Source: CAZPAH01 sp964584495 (GTDB taxonomy: Bacteria; Krumholzibacteriota; Krumholzibacteriia; Krumholzibacteriales; Krumholzibacteriaceae). From it: 55,375 bases of DNA. The notes below the pieces were generated by a model. The model searched no databases and was not told where the DNA came from. It saw nothing but the letters and a program-made list of their open reading frames with translations. A program made the position numbers and the translations under genes. Shown here one piece after another: positions 1 to 8,299 of this stretch. The stretch covers positions 1-55,375 of the forward strand of contig CAZPAH010000004.1 in the NCBI GenBank assembly GCA_964584495.1, written 5' to 3'. Each line of letters starts with the position of its first letter. Position 1 is the first letter of the stretch.

Positions 1-132
1 GAGGCGGGTATCCGTTTCCTCGAGGACGGCGGGTTCGTGAGATATCTCTCCGCGCGGCGAATGGTCCTCGGACCAGAAACAGACTGGAAACCGGAGGGGA
101 TTTTCAGTAGAATCGGCGGGTATTGCGGTTGA
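1..132 (+). CDS. C-terminal end of an unidentified protein (5'-truncated)
   Basis: The first forward frame is open from base 1 to a TGA at 130-132, giving 43 residues that end in ...SRIGGYCG. The gene begins before the window. The fragment is short and shows no family motif, so no function is assigned. It lies 33 bases upstream of the DUF4203-like gene on the same strand. An overlapping frame starting at 123 was rejected because it runs antiphase through the recognisable membrane protein at 166. Whether this tail is coding depends on upstream sequence that is not available. Confidence 0.4.
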   Translation, partial: EAGIRFLEDGGFVRYLSARRMVLGPETDWKPEGIFSRIGGYCG

Positions 133-165
133 CGTCCCGCGATCCTAAAAAGACGGGAGACGAAA

Positions 166-780
166 ATGGATATCGGTTCGATGGGTGCCATAGCGGCTCT
201 TTCGACAATCTTCGGAGTGATTTGCTGCTTCTGGGGATTCAGGATTTTCAAGGTGATGCTCGGGATTATAGGTTTCATAATCGGGGCGTATTTCGGAGCC
301 CATTTGGGGGCCTATTTCACCGGGGGATTCGGGTTCGTAGCCATACTCCTCGGCCTTCTCGGCGGAATCGTCGGTTCTTCACTCGTTGTGGCGCTATACT
401 TCCTGGGAATCTTCGTACTCGGAGCGATGGGGGGCTGGATCCTCGGGATGATGATTACAGGGGCGACGGGGGCCGGGATCAGCATTTTAATAATCGCGGC
501 GATAGCGCTGGCAGGCGGGCTCCTCGCCGTATTCGCGCAGAAATTGATCCTCATCGTCGCCACGTCGTTCGTCGGCGCGTGGTACGTTGTCTCCGGGGCC
601 TTCTATTTTATGGGGAGCGGCTTCGATCCTATGGCAGTCTTCCGCGATCCATCCGACATGATAAAGTACAGCGGGGGACCCTACAACGTGATCCTCGCCA
701 GCTGGCTCCTTCTGGGGATCGCAGGCATGTTTTTCCAGTACAGGTCTTACAGGAGCAGAGGCAAGCCGGAGGTTGAATAG
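166..780 (+). CDS. DUF4203/TMEM198-like polytopic membrane protein
   Basis: This is a 204-residue, very hydrophobic protein with about six or seven glycine-rich membrane segments: residues 8-30, 32-50, 55-75, 78-100, 103-125, 130-150 and 175-193. It ends in a short basic cytosolic tail. The Gly-rich repeated hairpins and overall length resemble the DUF4203 (TM7SF3/TMEM198) family, whose bacterial role is unknown. The start follows an AGACGGGAGACGAAA leader. The stop codon (778-780) directly abuts the ATG of the next gene at 781, so the two are probably co-transcribed and translationally coupled. The family assignment rests on topology and composition and is moderate. Confidence 0.6.
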   Translation: MDIGSMGAIAALSTIFGVICCFWGFRIFKVMLGIIGFIIGAYFGAHLGAYFTGGFGFVAILLGLLGGIVGSSLVVALYFLGIFVLGAMGGWILGMMITGATGAGISILIIAAIALAGGLLAVFAQKLILIVATSFVGAWYVVSGAFYFMGSGFDPMAVFRDPSDMIKYSGGPYNVILASWLLLGIAGMFFQYRSYRSRGKPEVE

Positions 781-1170
781 ATGGATAACGACCGTTACCG
801 AAGGGGACTGGAGAGGTTCAGGGAAGTGGACGGCAAGGGAGGCGAAAAGGCCGTCGAGGATCTGAAAGAGCTGGTCCCCGAGATCGGCCGTTATATCGTG
901 GAGTACCCCTTCGGGGACATCTATTCCAGGCCGGGGCTCGATCTGAGGACGAGGGAACTGGCGGCCATAGCGGCCCTCACCGCTATGGGCAACGCCGAGC
1001 CGCAGCTCAGGGTTCACATTCATGCGGCCCTGAATGCCGGGGCTTCGCGCCGGGAGATTATCGAGGTCGTGCTTCAGATGACGGTTTATACGGGTTTTCC
1101 CCTCGCCCTGAACGCCCTCTATACCGTCAGGGATATTTTTGCCAGGCGCGATGCGAGCGGTAAAGACTGA
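781..1170 (+). CDS. Carboxymuconolactone decarboxylase-like (AhpD-fold) protein
   Basis: This 129-residue protein has the core of the carboxymuconolactone decarboxylase family: LRTRELAAIAALTAMG (about residues 52-67), a conserved histidine-bearing helix HIHAALNAGASRREIIEV, and QMTVYTGFPLALNAL. The CxxC pair of peroxidatic AhpD enzymes is absent, so it belongs with the gamma-CMD branch rather than with alkylhydroperoxidase proper. Members are small all-helical oligomers, and the substrate of this one cannot be read from sequence. Its ATG immediately follows the stop of the membrane protein upstream, so co-expression is likely. Confidence 0.8.
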   Translation: MDNDRYRRGLERFREVDGKGGEKAVEDLKELVPEIGRYIVEYPFGDIYSRPGLDLRTRELAAIAALTAMGNAEPQLRVHIHAALNAGASRREIIEVVLQMTVYTGFPLALNALYTVRDIFARRDASGKD

Positions 1171-1312
1171 TCGCCCGCCTACCCCTCTTCTCGCGATCCA
1201 TAAATACTTGATACGGTTGTGGAAATAGTGCAGGATAGCAGGGGTTTTCACACTTCGTGGATGAGGGGCGGGCGAAGAAAACGTTCCAGAAGGTTTATCC
1301 GGGGAAAAGGAG

Positions 1313-2071
1313 ATGAAACTGGACCTTGAAGGGCAGAATGTTCTGGTGACCGGAGGAAGCCGCGGGATCGGGGAGGAGATTTCGAGGCGGATAGCGGCAT
1401 GCGGGGGAAGGGTCGCGGTGCATTACAATTCCGGGGAGGAAAGGGCCCGCGGCCTCTCGCGTGAGATCGGCCGAGGAGCGGCGGCTTTCCAGGCCGATCT
1501 GTCCCGGCCGGCTGAAGGCGAAGAACTGTTCCAACGTGTTATAGAAGCATTTGGAAAGGTCGATACGCTGGTTAATAACGCGGGAATATTCGAGCCCGCC
1601 CCCGTATCGCTTTCAACCGGCGAATTCCTCGAATCGTGGAACAGAACGATCGCCGTCAATCTGATTTCCGCGGGGATTCTCTGCCACGCGGCCATAAATC
1701 ACTTCATCGCCGGAACGGGCGGCAGGATAATCAACATCGCTTCGAGGGCCGCATTCAGGGGAGAGACGGCCGATTATCTGGCCTATGCCGCCTCGAAAGG
1801 CGGAATGGTCTCCCTGAGCCGTTCGATCGCGAGATCGTTCGGGAAAAAGGGCATCAAGTCGTTCGTGATAGCCCCCGGCTACGTGAGAACCGACATGACG
1901 GAGGATTACCTGGTTGAAAACGAAAGGTCGCTCGTCGATAACGAGCTCGCTCTGGACCGCCTCACGGAGCCGGGGGACATCGCCCCTCTTGTGGCGTTCA
2001 TGGCTGCCGGTTTGCTCGATCATGCTACGGGCTGCTCGATCGATATCAATGCGGGAAGCTACATGAGGTAA
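1313..2071 (+). CDS. Short-chain dehydrogenase/reductase, FabG-like
   Basis: A classical SDR of 252 residues. It has the TGGSRGIG dinucleotide-binding motif at 13-20, NNAG at 88-91, the catalytic Ser144 (NIAS) and the YxxxK pair Tyr158/Lys162, followed by the PGYVRTDMT segment after the active site. Length and motifs match 3-oxoacyl-ACP reductase-type enzymes, which use NAD(P)H to reduce a carbonyl. No acyl-carrier or fatty-acid genes are next to it, so FabG itself is not claimed. An AAAGGAG lies directly against the ATG with almost no spacer. A weak promoter (TTGATA at 1208, 17-base gap, CAGGAT) may lie upstream. Confidence 0.85.
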   Translation: MKLDLEGQNVLVTGGSRGIGEEISRRIAACGGRVAVHYNSGEERARGLSREIGRGAAAFQADLSRPAEGEELFQRVIEAFGKVDTLVNNAGIFEPAPVSLSTGEFLESWNRTIAVNLISAGILCHAAINHFIAGTGGRIINIASRAAFRGETADYLAYAASKGGMVSLSRSIARSFGKKGIKSFVIAPGYVRTDMTEDYLVENERSLVDNELALDRLTEPGDIAPLVAFMAAGLLDHATGCSIDINAGSYMR

Positions 2072-2102
2072 CGCCCCGGGAAGGGCCGGAGAGGAGAAAT
2101 AT

Positions 2103-3092
2103 ATGGTTGAGGGCCGCCGTTCACCGTGGAAGAGCTGGGTGATCGTATCGATCATTCTTTCCATATCGGTGGCGATCGCCTACAGCTATTTCTTCCGGGT
2201 CGATTTTCCCTACCGTTACGAGCGGATCGAGTTGCACCGGCGGATTCTCGAACGGACGGCCGAATCCCCATATCGCTACAGGGTGCTAGTCCCTTATACG
2301 GCGGATCTTTCCGTGCGGGCGCTCGCCGCATTTCTCCCCTATCGCATCGCGTTCATGATTACTTACGCGATCTTCGATCTCGCATCCATCTTCTCTTTTC
2401 TTCTGATCCTGTATTATTTCTGCCGCCTGTGGTTTTCACGGGAGGCTTCCATGATCGGCGTTCTCTTCGTGGGGGCGACCGTGTCGATAGCGCTCAGAGA
2501 CCATTATTTTCAGCCCTGGTCGATCCTGGAGGCGGTGATCTTTTCCCTGGCCCTGATCGTCATCTACAGAAACAGGAGGGGCCTGCTTTATCCGCTTATC
2601 GTCCTGGCTTCCCTCAACAGGGAGACGGCGCTGTTCATTCCTCTGGCCTTTGTGGCGGCTAACTCTACGCCGGGAGCGGTCACGGGAAAGGATGGGGGTT
2701 TGAACGGGAAGGACCTGATCTTCGCGGCGGGTCTTCTCTCGGTATGGCTGGCGCTATTTCTGGCGGTCAGGTCATCGACCGGGAATACCACCCATATCTA
2801 TTCGCTGGGGGAGCTTTGGGCGAAGAACACCTCGGCAAGGAGCATCCTGAAGGCGGTTGTCAACAATGCGGCGTTTCTCGGGGCGTTCTGGATATTTGCC
2901 TTCAACGGTTTCAGAAAAGCGCCTCTATTCGTACGCAGGGTCGGACTGCTTCTTCCGGTCTATTTGATTCTGATACTCGTATTCGGCGTCTGGTACGAGG
3001 TAAGGCTGTGGATGCCCTTCTATCCCGTGTTTATTGCCGCGGCGCTGTCTTTTCTTTTCGGGGAGGAGATCGCAGGCAAAAGCGAGGCTTGA
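2103..3092 (+). CDS. Polytopic membrane protein, glycosyltransferase-like
   Basis: A 329-residue protein with one N-terminal segment (residues 12-31), a periplasmic loop containing the motif PYRYRVLVP (about 56-64), then roughly seven further hydrophobic helices. The stretch LNRETALFIPL (about 168-178) and the general layout recall GT-C-like integral membrane glycosyltransferases and related uncharacterised proteins. No clear catalytic Asp/Glu motif is evident, so the enzyme class is only a suggestion. A GGAGAAAT ribosome site precedes the ATG. It lies 31 bases after the SDR gene and just before another membrane-protein gene. Confidence 0.5.
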   Translation: MVEGRRSPWKSWVIVSIILSISVAIAYSYFFRVDFPYRYERIELHRRILERTAESPYRYRVLVPYTADLSVRALAAFLPYRIAFMITYAIFDLASIFSFLLILYYFCRLWFSREASMIGVLFVGATVSIALRDHYFQPWSILEAVIFSLALIVIYRNRRGLLYPLIVLASLNRETALFIPLAFVAANSTPGAVTGKDGGLNGKDLIFAAGLLSVWLALFLAVRSSTGNTTHIYSLGELWAKNTSARSILKAVVNNAAFLGAFWIFAFNGFRKAPLFVRRVGLLLPVYLILILVFGVWYEVRLWMPFYPVFIAAALSFLFGEEIAGKSEA

Positions 3093-3117
3093 ATCGTGCG
3101 ATCCGAAAGGAGGATCA

Positions 3118-3807
3118 ATGAATGAACCAGATGAAACTAGGCCCGGTCCGGTAGGACCTTCAGTCGAGCCCACGGTCGATTCGTCTTTTTCCAACGGGTG
3201 GAGCAGGCTTTGGGGCAACTTTCTCGAGCTTCTTCTGATCGTGGTGATAATGTTTGTCGCTTACCTGCCGGTCTCATGGTCGACCGTGTCCGAGTATATC
3301 GGCGTCTACGAGGGATTCTTCCTCAAGATATTCGCGTTCGTATATCTGGTAATGATTCTCGCTCCGTTGAGATACGGCGCCGACTACGTCTATCTCAGGG
3401 CGGCCCGGGGCGAGAAAGCCGATGTCAAATATATATCGGAAAGTTTCCAGAACTACCTGAACGCGGTGCTGGCCTCGATACTGGCCTGGGCAATAATCGG
3501 TTTCGGGATCTTCTTTTTCATTGTTCCCGGAATCATCTTCGCCTGCAAGCTGGCTTTCGTGCCGTACCTGATAGTCGACCGCAAGATGGACGCCGTAGGG
3601 GCGATAAAGAAAAGCTGGAATATGACGAGCGGCCACGCGGCGAGCATATTTCTGATCTACCTGCTGGCGATACCGATAGGAATCGCCGGGCTTCTCTGCC
3701 TGGCGATAGGGATAATTCCGGCAGTTATGTGGATCAGGACCTCCCTGGCGTCGATGTACTTCGCGGTCTGCCTGCTGGAGGAGAAAAGAGGCGGCGATGA
3801 GGGATAA
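3118..3807 (+). CDS. Multi-pass membrane protein (GPDPase membrane-domain/DUF975-like)
   Basis: This is a 229-residue protein. The start at 3118 is chosen because AAAGGAGGATCA lies just upstream; an in-frame ATG at 3034 would overlap the previous gene. It has about six hydrophobic segments and the motif FFFIVPGIIFACKLAFVPYLIVD, followed by an amphipathic region AVGAIKKSWNMTSGH. That combination is typical of the membrane domain seen in DUF975 and glycerophosphodiester-phosphodiesterase-membrane families. The gene at 5440 has the same arrangement (FLFIVPGIYWMLKFGLGMFV, then ERSDGLTRGH), so the two appear to be paralogues. The stop overlaps the start of the next gene by 11 bases. Confidence 0.55.
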   Translation: MNEPDETRPGPVGPSVEPTVDSSFSNGWSRLWGNFLELLLIVVIMFVAYLPVSWSTVSEYIGVYEGFFLKIFAFVYLVMILAPLRYGADYVYLRAARGEKADVKYISESFQNYLNAVLASILAWAIIGFGIFFFIVPGIIFACKLAFVPYLIVDRKMDAVGAIKKSWNMTSGHAASIFLIYLLAIPIGIAGLLCLAIGIIPAVMWIRTSLASMYFAVCLLEEKRGGDEG

Positions 3808-4855
3808 TACCAATAACCGTCGATGCGGCAAGATCCTCGTTCTGGTTTCGATTCTGGCGGCCGCCTCCGTTCTGCCGTGCTGCGGAGTCAATGGCGACGA
3901 AGTGAAACTGTGGCCCGAGATAGAGCCGTACCGGACGGGATATCTCAAGGTTTCCGAATTGCACGAGATCTACTACGAGGTTTGCGGAAAAGAAGGGGGT
4001 ATTCCCGTTTTCGTGCTTCACGGAGGCCCGGGCGCAGGATGCTACCCCTACTATCGAAGGTTCAACGATCCCGACAAGTTCATGATCGTCCTGCACGATC
4101 AGCGGGGTTGCGGCCGTTCGAAGCCTTTCGGCGAGATCAGGGAAAATACCACCTGGGACCTTGTCGAGGATATCGAGAAGCTGCGCGTCGAGCTCGATGC
4201 GGGAAAGATTATCCTGTTCGGTGGCTCTTGGGGCACGACGCTGGGACTCGCCTATGCCGAAACTTACCCGCAAAACGTCGCCGGCCTGGTGCTTCGGGGG
4301 GTCTTTCTCTCCACCCGGTATGAACTGCAGCATTACTACTACGGGGGGGTCGCCAGGTTCTTCCCCGATACGTACGACAGGTTGGCGGGTAAGATGGAGG
4401 AGGCGGGGAAAACCGTATCCCCCGAGAACCTCTTTCACCTGATCCATGAGGGGACCGAGGACCAGAAGAGAAAATACAGCGTTGCATGGTGCGAGTACGA
4501 ATCGAAGATAGCTACGATAGAGGCGGTGGACGAAGATTACGCAGAGAGATACGACAGCTCGGATTTCTGGAGGAGGCTCATCTACTCGCTCGGTCTGCTG
4601 GAGAATTACTACATGATGAACAACTGTTTCCTCGAGGAAGGACAGCTTCTCGACAACGCGGATAGGATCGCCGGCATACCGGCGATAATCGTAAACGGAC
4701 GTTTCGATATGGTGTGTCCGCCGATCAGCGCCTACAGGCTGCATGAGAAACTCCCGCTGTCCAAGCTCGTAATCGCCGGGATGGCGGGTCATTCGATGAG
4801 CCAGAAGCCGATCGAGAGGGAGCTGTTGAAGGCGATGAACGAGTTTGGGAGGTAG
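3797..4855 (+). CDS. Proline iminopeptidase-like alpha/beta hydrolase, exported
   Basis: A 352-residue S33-family hydrolase. It begins with a basic N-terminus and a hydrophobic segment (12-28) ending in a Cys-rich stretch that could act as a signal or atypical lipoprotein anchor. The mature part has the oxyanion motif HGGPGAG (75-81), the DQRGCGRS motif (101-108), nucleophile Ser144 in GGSWG, Asp304 in NGRFD and His332 in AGHSM. These match proline iminopeptidases, which release N-terminal proline from peptides. An exported form is less usual than the cytosolic enzyme. It overlaps the upstream membrane gene by 11 bases and sits 8 bases before trmO. Confidence 0.85.
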   Translation: MRDNTNNRRCGKILVLVSILAAASVLPCCGVNGDEVKLWPEIEPYRTGYLKVSELHEIYYEVCGKEGGIPVFVLHGGPGAGCYPYYRRFNDPDKFMIVLHDQRGCGRSKPFGEIRENTTWDLVEDIEKLRVELDAGKIILFGGSWGTTLGLAYAETYPQNVAGLVLRGVFLSTRYELQHYYYGGVARFFPDTYDRLAGKMEEAGKTVSPENLFHLIHEGTEDQKRKYSVAWCEYESKIATIEAVDEDYAERYDSSDFWRRLIYSLGLLENYYMMNNCFLEEGQLLDNADRIAGIPAIIVNGRFDMVCPPISAYRLHEKLPLSKLVIAGMAGHSMSQKPIERELLKAMNEFGR

Positions 4856-4863
4856 CTAAAGCC

Positions 4864-5352
4864 ATGCCGGAAAAGATAACCTACACTCCGATCGGAGTCG
4901 TCCACAGTCCTTTCAAGGAACCGGCGGGAACACCGATCCAGCCGGCCGCCGGCGCCGGGGTCGCGGCCGAAGTGGAGCTGTATCCCGAATTCGAGCCGGG
5001 ACTCAAGGACCTGGACGGCTTCTCCCATATTATCCTGGTCTGCCATTTTCACCTTGCCCGCAGGGCCAAGCTTACGGCGAAGCCTTTCATGGACGATACC
5101 GAAAGGGGTATATTCGCCATAAGGGGGCCCTCGAGGCCCAATCCGATTGGAATATCGATCGTCCGCCTTAAAGGGATCAAGGGACCGCTGCTAATGATAG
5201 AGGACGTCGATATCGTGGATGGAACGCCCGTTCTGGATATAAAGCCTTACGTGCCCCGGTTCGACGAAGCGCAACAGGTCAGGATAGGATGGCTGGGAAA
5301 CAAGATCGACAAACTTCCCCGCACCAGGGATGACGGCAGGTTCGCTCGGTAG
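4864..5352 (+). CDS. trmO: tRNA (N6-threonylcarbamoyladenosine37-N6)-methyltransferase TrmO/TsaA family
   Basis: A 162-residue protein with the TsaA/TrmO (YaeB) signature: the N-terminal TPIGVVHSPFKEP, a central HIILVCHFH, the family hallmark RPNPIGISIVRL (about 97-108) and the DVDIVDGTPVLDIKPYVP segment. In E. coli, TrmO methylates t6A at position 37 of tRNA using S-adenosylmethionine through a beta-barrel fold. The single-domain length matches short bacterial and archaeal members. It follows the hydrolase gene by 8 bases. Family assignment is firm; the exact substrate is inferred from homology. Confidence 0.85.
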   Translation: MPEKITYTPIGVVHSPFKEPAGTPIQPAAGAGVAAEVELYPEFEPGLKDLDGFSHIILVCHFHLARRAKLTAKPFMDDTERGIFAIRGPSRPNPIGISIVRLKGIKGPLLMIEDVDIVDGTPVLDIKPYVPRFDEAQQVRIGWLGNKIDKLPRTRDDGRFAR

Positions 5353-5439
5353 ATCTTTTGGGCTGTTGATTCCTCATCGCAAGGACCGGTGCGGAGCGCC
5401 GGCCCGGCGGGGAGGCCGGAAAGGAAAGATATTAAAGGT

Positions 5440-6105
5440 ATGGAGGAAACCTATCCACTGACGGTCGACGGATGGTTCCGGTGCGGTTGGCACACCTTCC
5501 GCGGCAGGAGCCGTCGATTGATGATGGGAGTGGCGGTGCTATTCGTTTATTCCCTCGCCCTCATGTTCATAGGATTGATCCCCGGCGGGGGAGTGATCGG
5601 CATCCTGATACAGCTGACCGCCGGGCTGGTGCTGACCGTGGGCTGGTTGAATTTCTGCCTGCGGCTGGTCCGGGGCGAGGAAGTTCCTGTCGCCGCGATC
5701 TTCGAGCCGTTCTCCGAGTTCACCAGGGTCTGGTCGGTGGCTATCGTTATTTCGCTACTCATAGCTGCCGGCATCTTTCTCTTTATCGTCCCCGGAATAT
5801 ACTGGATGTTGAAGTTCGGGCTCGGCATGTTCGTTGTAGCCGACGAGGGAATGGGCGTAAGGGAAACGATGGAGAGGAGCGACGGGCTGACGAGGGGGCA
5901 CAAGAGCAAGCTGCTGGTATTTTACGGTCTCATGATAGGTCTTTACGGATTATCGGTTTTTCCCTATGCGGTGAATATGGGGGTTCTGGGCTCGATAACG
6001 GTATCGATATACAACTTCATCCTGACACCGATTCTGGGCGTGACCTACGCCTCCGCCTACGACAGCCTGTCGTCCCCGGCGGATCCCGGCGAAGCTAGAA
6101 ACTGA
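5440..6105 (+). CDS. Multi-pass membrane protein, paralogue of the 3118 gene
   Basis: This is a 221-residue protein from the ATG at 5440, preceded by AAAGGT. A GTG at 5389 in the same frame would add a low-complexity extension and is less likely. Hydrophobic segments lie at about 27-47, 50-75, 100-135 and 160-205. The sequence FLFIVPGIYWMLKFGLGMFVV followed by ETMERSDGLTRGHKSKLL parallels the FFFIVPGII...SWNMTSGH arrangement in the protein at 3118, indicating paralogy. These proteins resemble uncharacterised DUF975-type membrane proteins. Role unknown. Confidence 0.55.
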   Translation: MEETYPLTVDGWFRCGWHTFRGRSRRLMMGVAVLFVYSLALMFIGLIPGGGVIGILIQLTAGLVLTVGWLNFCLRLVRGEEVPVAAIFEPFSEFTRVWSVAIVISLLIAAGIFLFIVPGIYWMLKFGLGMFVVADEGMGVRETMERSDGLTRGHKSKLLVFYGLMIGLYGLSVFPYAVNMGVLGSITVSIYNFILTPILGVTYASAYDSLSSPADPGEARN

Positions 6106-6215
6106 GAGACCGATGGCGGTTTTGTGTGGACTCGCGCTTCCGGTCATGCCAGACTGAATGGGATTTATACCCCGGCACCGCCTGAAAATCACTAACGGAA
6201 AGGAAGGTTGTTGGA

Positions 6216-6638
6216 ATGAACGATCTACAGAAACGTATCCTGGAAATCATGCAGAAACCCCATATGGCGAGCCTGGCAACGGTGACCGAGGACGGGAAAC
6301 CGTGGGTAAGGTATGTGATGTCCGTAGCCTCGGACGATCTCACGATCCGCTTTTCGTCGTTCTTGAAAGCCAGGAAGGTCGCGCATATCAGGAAAAACCC
6401 CGAGGTGCACCTTACCTGCGGCGTGACCGACCCGATGAGCTGGAAAAGTTATCTTCAGATCCAGGGAAGGGCCGAGATAAGCACAGATCCCGCGGAGAAA
6501 AAGGACTTCTGGAACGACCATCTCAAGGAGATTTTCGAGGGACCGGACGATCCTAACTACGCCGTCGTGATCGTGAGGCCGTACAGGATGGAGCTCAACA
6601 CTATTGGAAGCTTCAAAGCCGAGGTGCTGGAGGTATGA
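6216..6638 (+). CDS. Pyridoxamine 5'-phosphate oxidase-family (general stress protein 26-like) flavin-binding protein
   Basis: A 140-residue split-barrel protein. Recognisable elements are the N-terminal KPHMASLATVTEDGKPWVRYV, the ARKVAHIRKNPEVHLT segment expected to contact the flavin, the barrel strand KSYLQIQGRAEI and a C-terminal RPYRMEL. This pattern is shared by GS26/PNPOx-like proteins that bind FMN or F420. The true redox substrate is not evident. The gene has an AAGGAAGG ribosome site. Its last codons overlap the next start (ATGATGA) by 4 bases, so it heads a coupled three-gene unit with the DUF2891 protein and the acetyltransferase. Confidence 0.8.
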   Translation: MNDLQKRILEIMQKPHMASLATVTEDGKPWVRYVMSVASDDLTIRFSSFLKARKVAHIRKNPEVHLTCGVTDPMSWKSYLQIQGRAEISTDPAEKKDFWNDHLKEIFEGPDDPNYAVVIVRPYRMELNTIGSFKAEVLEV

Positions 6639-7831
6639 TGACCGTCAAATCGTGTCGAAAGGCGCTGTGGCCGGCTCTTCTCTGCTTGTTTGCGATCGTG
6701 CCGCCCGTGAAGCCGGCCGATATGCCCGACGGCGGGCACGTTAATTCTTCAAGGTCTCTTGCGGGGCCGGCCTATTTGCGCAACGAGGCGGAAGGCGCGG
6801 GAATAATTTCGCTCACTCCGGAAACCGCCTCTAGGTTCGCCAGGATGGCGCTCGACTGCGTCGGAAGGGAGTATCCGAACAAACCGGGGCACGTGATGAA
6901 CGGAGCCGGTGATGTCAAGAATCCACGCGCGCTGCATCCTGCGTTCTACGGTTGTTTCGATTGGCATTCGTCGGTCCACGGGCACTGGATGATGGTCAGG
7001 CTTATCGGGACTTTCCCGAACCTCCCGGAAGCGGATGAGATCCGCTCGGTGCTCGATCGCGACCTGGCGGCTGAGAACATAGCGGCCGAGGTGGAATATC
7101 TCGGGCAGGAGAACCGTAAATCTTTCGAGAGAACCTACGGGTGGGCATGGCTTCTGAAGCTGGCTCAGGAGCTCGACCGCTGTCCCGACGGCAATGCGGC
7201 GAGGTGGCGCCTGAACCTGCAGCCCCTTGTCCACGTGATAGTCGATCGTTACCTCGATTTCTTTCCCAGGCAGACATACCCGATCCGCAGGGGCGTCCAT
7301 CCCAACAGCGCATTCGGCCTGGCGTTCGCACTCGATTACGCCCGTTCGGCGGGCGAGGGCAACCTGGCCGGTATGGTAGTGGAACGGAGCAGGAGCTATT
7401 TCGCCGGTGACGCAGGCTGCCCGGCCTCCTGGGAGCCGGACGGGGACGATTTCTTCTCGCCCTCGCTGATGGAGGCGGATCTGATGCGCAGGGTGATGGG
7501 AAAGGAAGAGTTCTCCGCCTGGCTGGACAACTTCCTGCCGGGCCTGGCCGCCGGCGTGCCCGAATCCCTTTTCCGGCCGGCCGAGGTTTCCGACCGGACC
7601 GATCCCAAGATAGTCCACCTCGATGGGCTGAACATAAGCAGGGCCTGGTGCATGCTGGGAATCGCTTCCAGGCTGCCGGACGGAGATCCCCGCAGGATCG
7701 TACTCGAGAAGTCCGCTCGAACCCATGCCGCCGCGACCCTGCCTCATGTCGCCAGCGGCAGCTACGAGGGCGAGCACTGGCTCGCCTCGTTCGCCGTCTA
7801 CATGCTCTCCGCAATGGAGAAGGGGCGATGA
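6635..7831 (+). CDS. DUF2891 family protein, exported
   Basis: A 398-residue protein with a cleavable-looking signal peptide (basic MMTVKSCRK followed by a hydrophobic stretch to about residue 28). The body carries the hallmark DUF2891 segments: HPAFYGCFDWHSSVHGHWMMV (about 95-115), FERTYGWAWLLKLAQEL and YPIRRGVHPNSAFGLAFALDYAR. These give an alpha/alpha-barrel-like helical protein of unknown activity. The conserved Cys-Phe-Asp-Trp-His cluster suggests a catalytic or metal site, but none is established that I know of. It overlaps genes on both sides by 4 bases (ATGA type), so its production is tied to the flavoprotein and the acetyltransferase. Confidence 0.8.
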   Translation: MMTVKSCRKALWPALLCLFAIVPPVKPADMPDGGHVNSSRSLAGPAYLRNEAEGAGIISLTPETASRFARMALDCVGREYPNKPGHVMNGAGDVKNPRALHPAFYGCFDWHSSVHGHWMMVRLIGTFPNLPEADEIRSVLDRDLAAENIAAEVEYLGQENRKSFERTYGWAWLLKLAQELDRCPDGNAARWRLNLQPLVHVIVDRYLDFFPRQTYPIRRGVHPNSAFGLAFALDYARSAGEGNLAGMVVERSRSYFAGDAGCPASWEPDGDDFFSPSLMEADLMRRVMGKEEFSAWLDNFLPGLAAGVPESLFRPAEVSDRTDPKIVHLDGLNISRAWCMLGIASRLPDGDPRRIVLEKSARTHAAATLPHVASGSYEGEHWLASFAVYMLSAMEKGR

Positions 7832-8295
7832 TCGAGATATCGGAGGCGGCGACGGCCGGGCAGCTGGAATCCGCAAAAGAGATGGTTCTGGAATATGCGC
7901 GCTCTCTCGAATTCGATCTCGATTTCCAGGATTTCGAAGAAGAGGTGTCGCGTTTCCCCGGCGAGTATGCGCCGCCCGGCGGAAGGATTCTTCTCGCCCT
8001 CAGCGGAGGCGAGGCCGCCGGGATCGTGGCGATGCACCGATCTTCCCCCGGTGTATGCGAGATGAAGAGGCTTTTCGTCCGGCCGCGCTTCAGGGGCCTG
8101 GGGATAGGAAAAGCCCTTGCTCTTAGGATCATCGAGGAAAGCCGGAAGGTGGGCTATTCGAAGATGAGGCTCGACACCCTCTCCTCGATGAAGGAGGCCA
8201 CGGCCCTCTATCTGTCTCTCGGTTTTTACGAGATCGAACCTTACAGGTTCAATCCGCTCGGCGATGCCGTCTTCATGGAGCTGACCCTCGATTGA
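7828..8295 (+). CDS. GNAT-family N-acetyltransferase
   Basis: A 155-residue GNAT protein starting at the ATGA overlap with the upstream stop. It shows MKRLFVRPRFRGLGIGKALA, in which RPRFRGLGIG is the acetyl-CoA pyrophosphate-binding motif A. This is followed by MRLDTLSSMKEATALYLSLGFYEIEPY, the typical motif B with the LYLSLGF strand-helix. Such proteins acetylate amino groups of small molecules or proteins; the substrate is unknown. A longer in-frame version beginning at 7648 would lie inside the previous gene and was rejected. The gene ends 4 bases from the convergent dehydrogenase gene. Confidence 0.85.
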   Translation: MIEISEAATAGQLESAKEMVLEYARSLEFDLDFQDFEEEVSRFPGEYAPPGGRILLALSGGEAAGIVAMHRSSPGVCEMKRLFVRPRFRGLGIGKALALRIIEESRKVGYSKMRLDTLSSMKEATALYLSLGFYEIEPYRFNPLGDAVFMELTLD

Positions 8296-8299
8296 CCCC

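Noticed and set aside
487..1251. A 254-codon minus-strand open frame
   Set aside because: It overlaps the DUF4203-like and decarboxylase-like genes on the opposite strand and has no ribosome site or recognisable domain.
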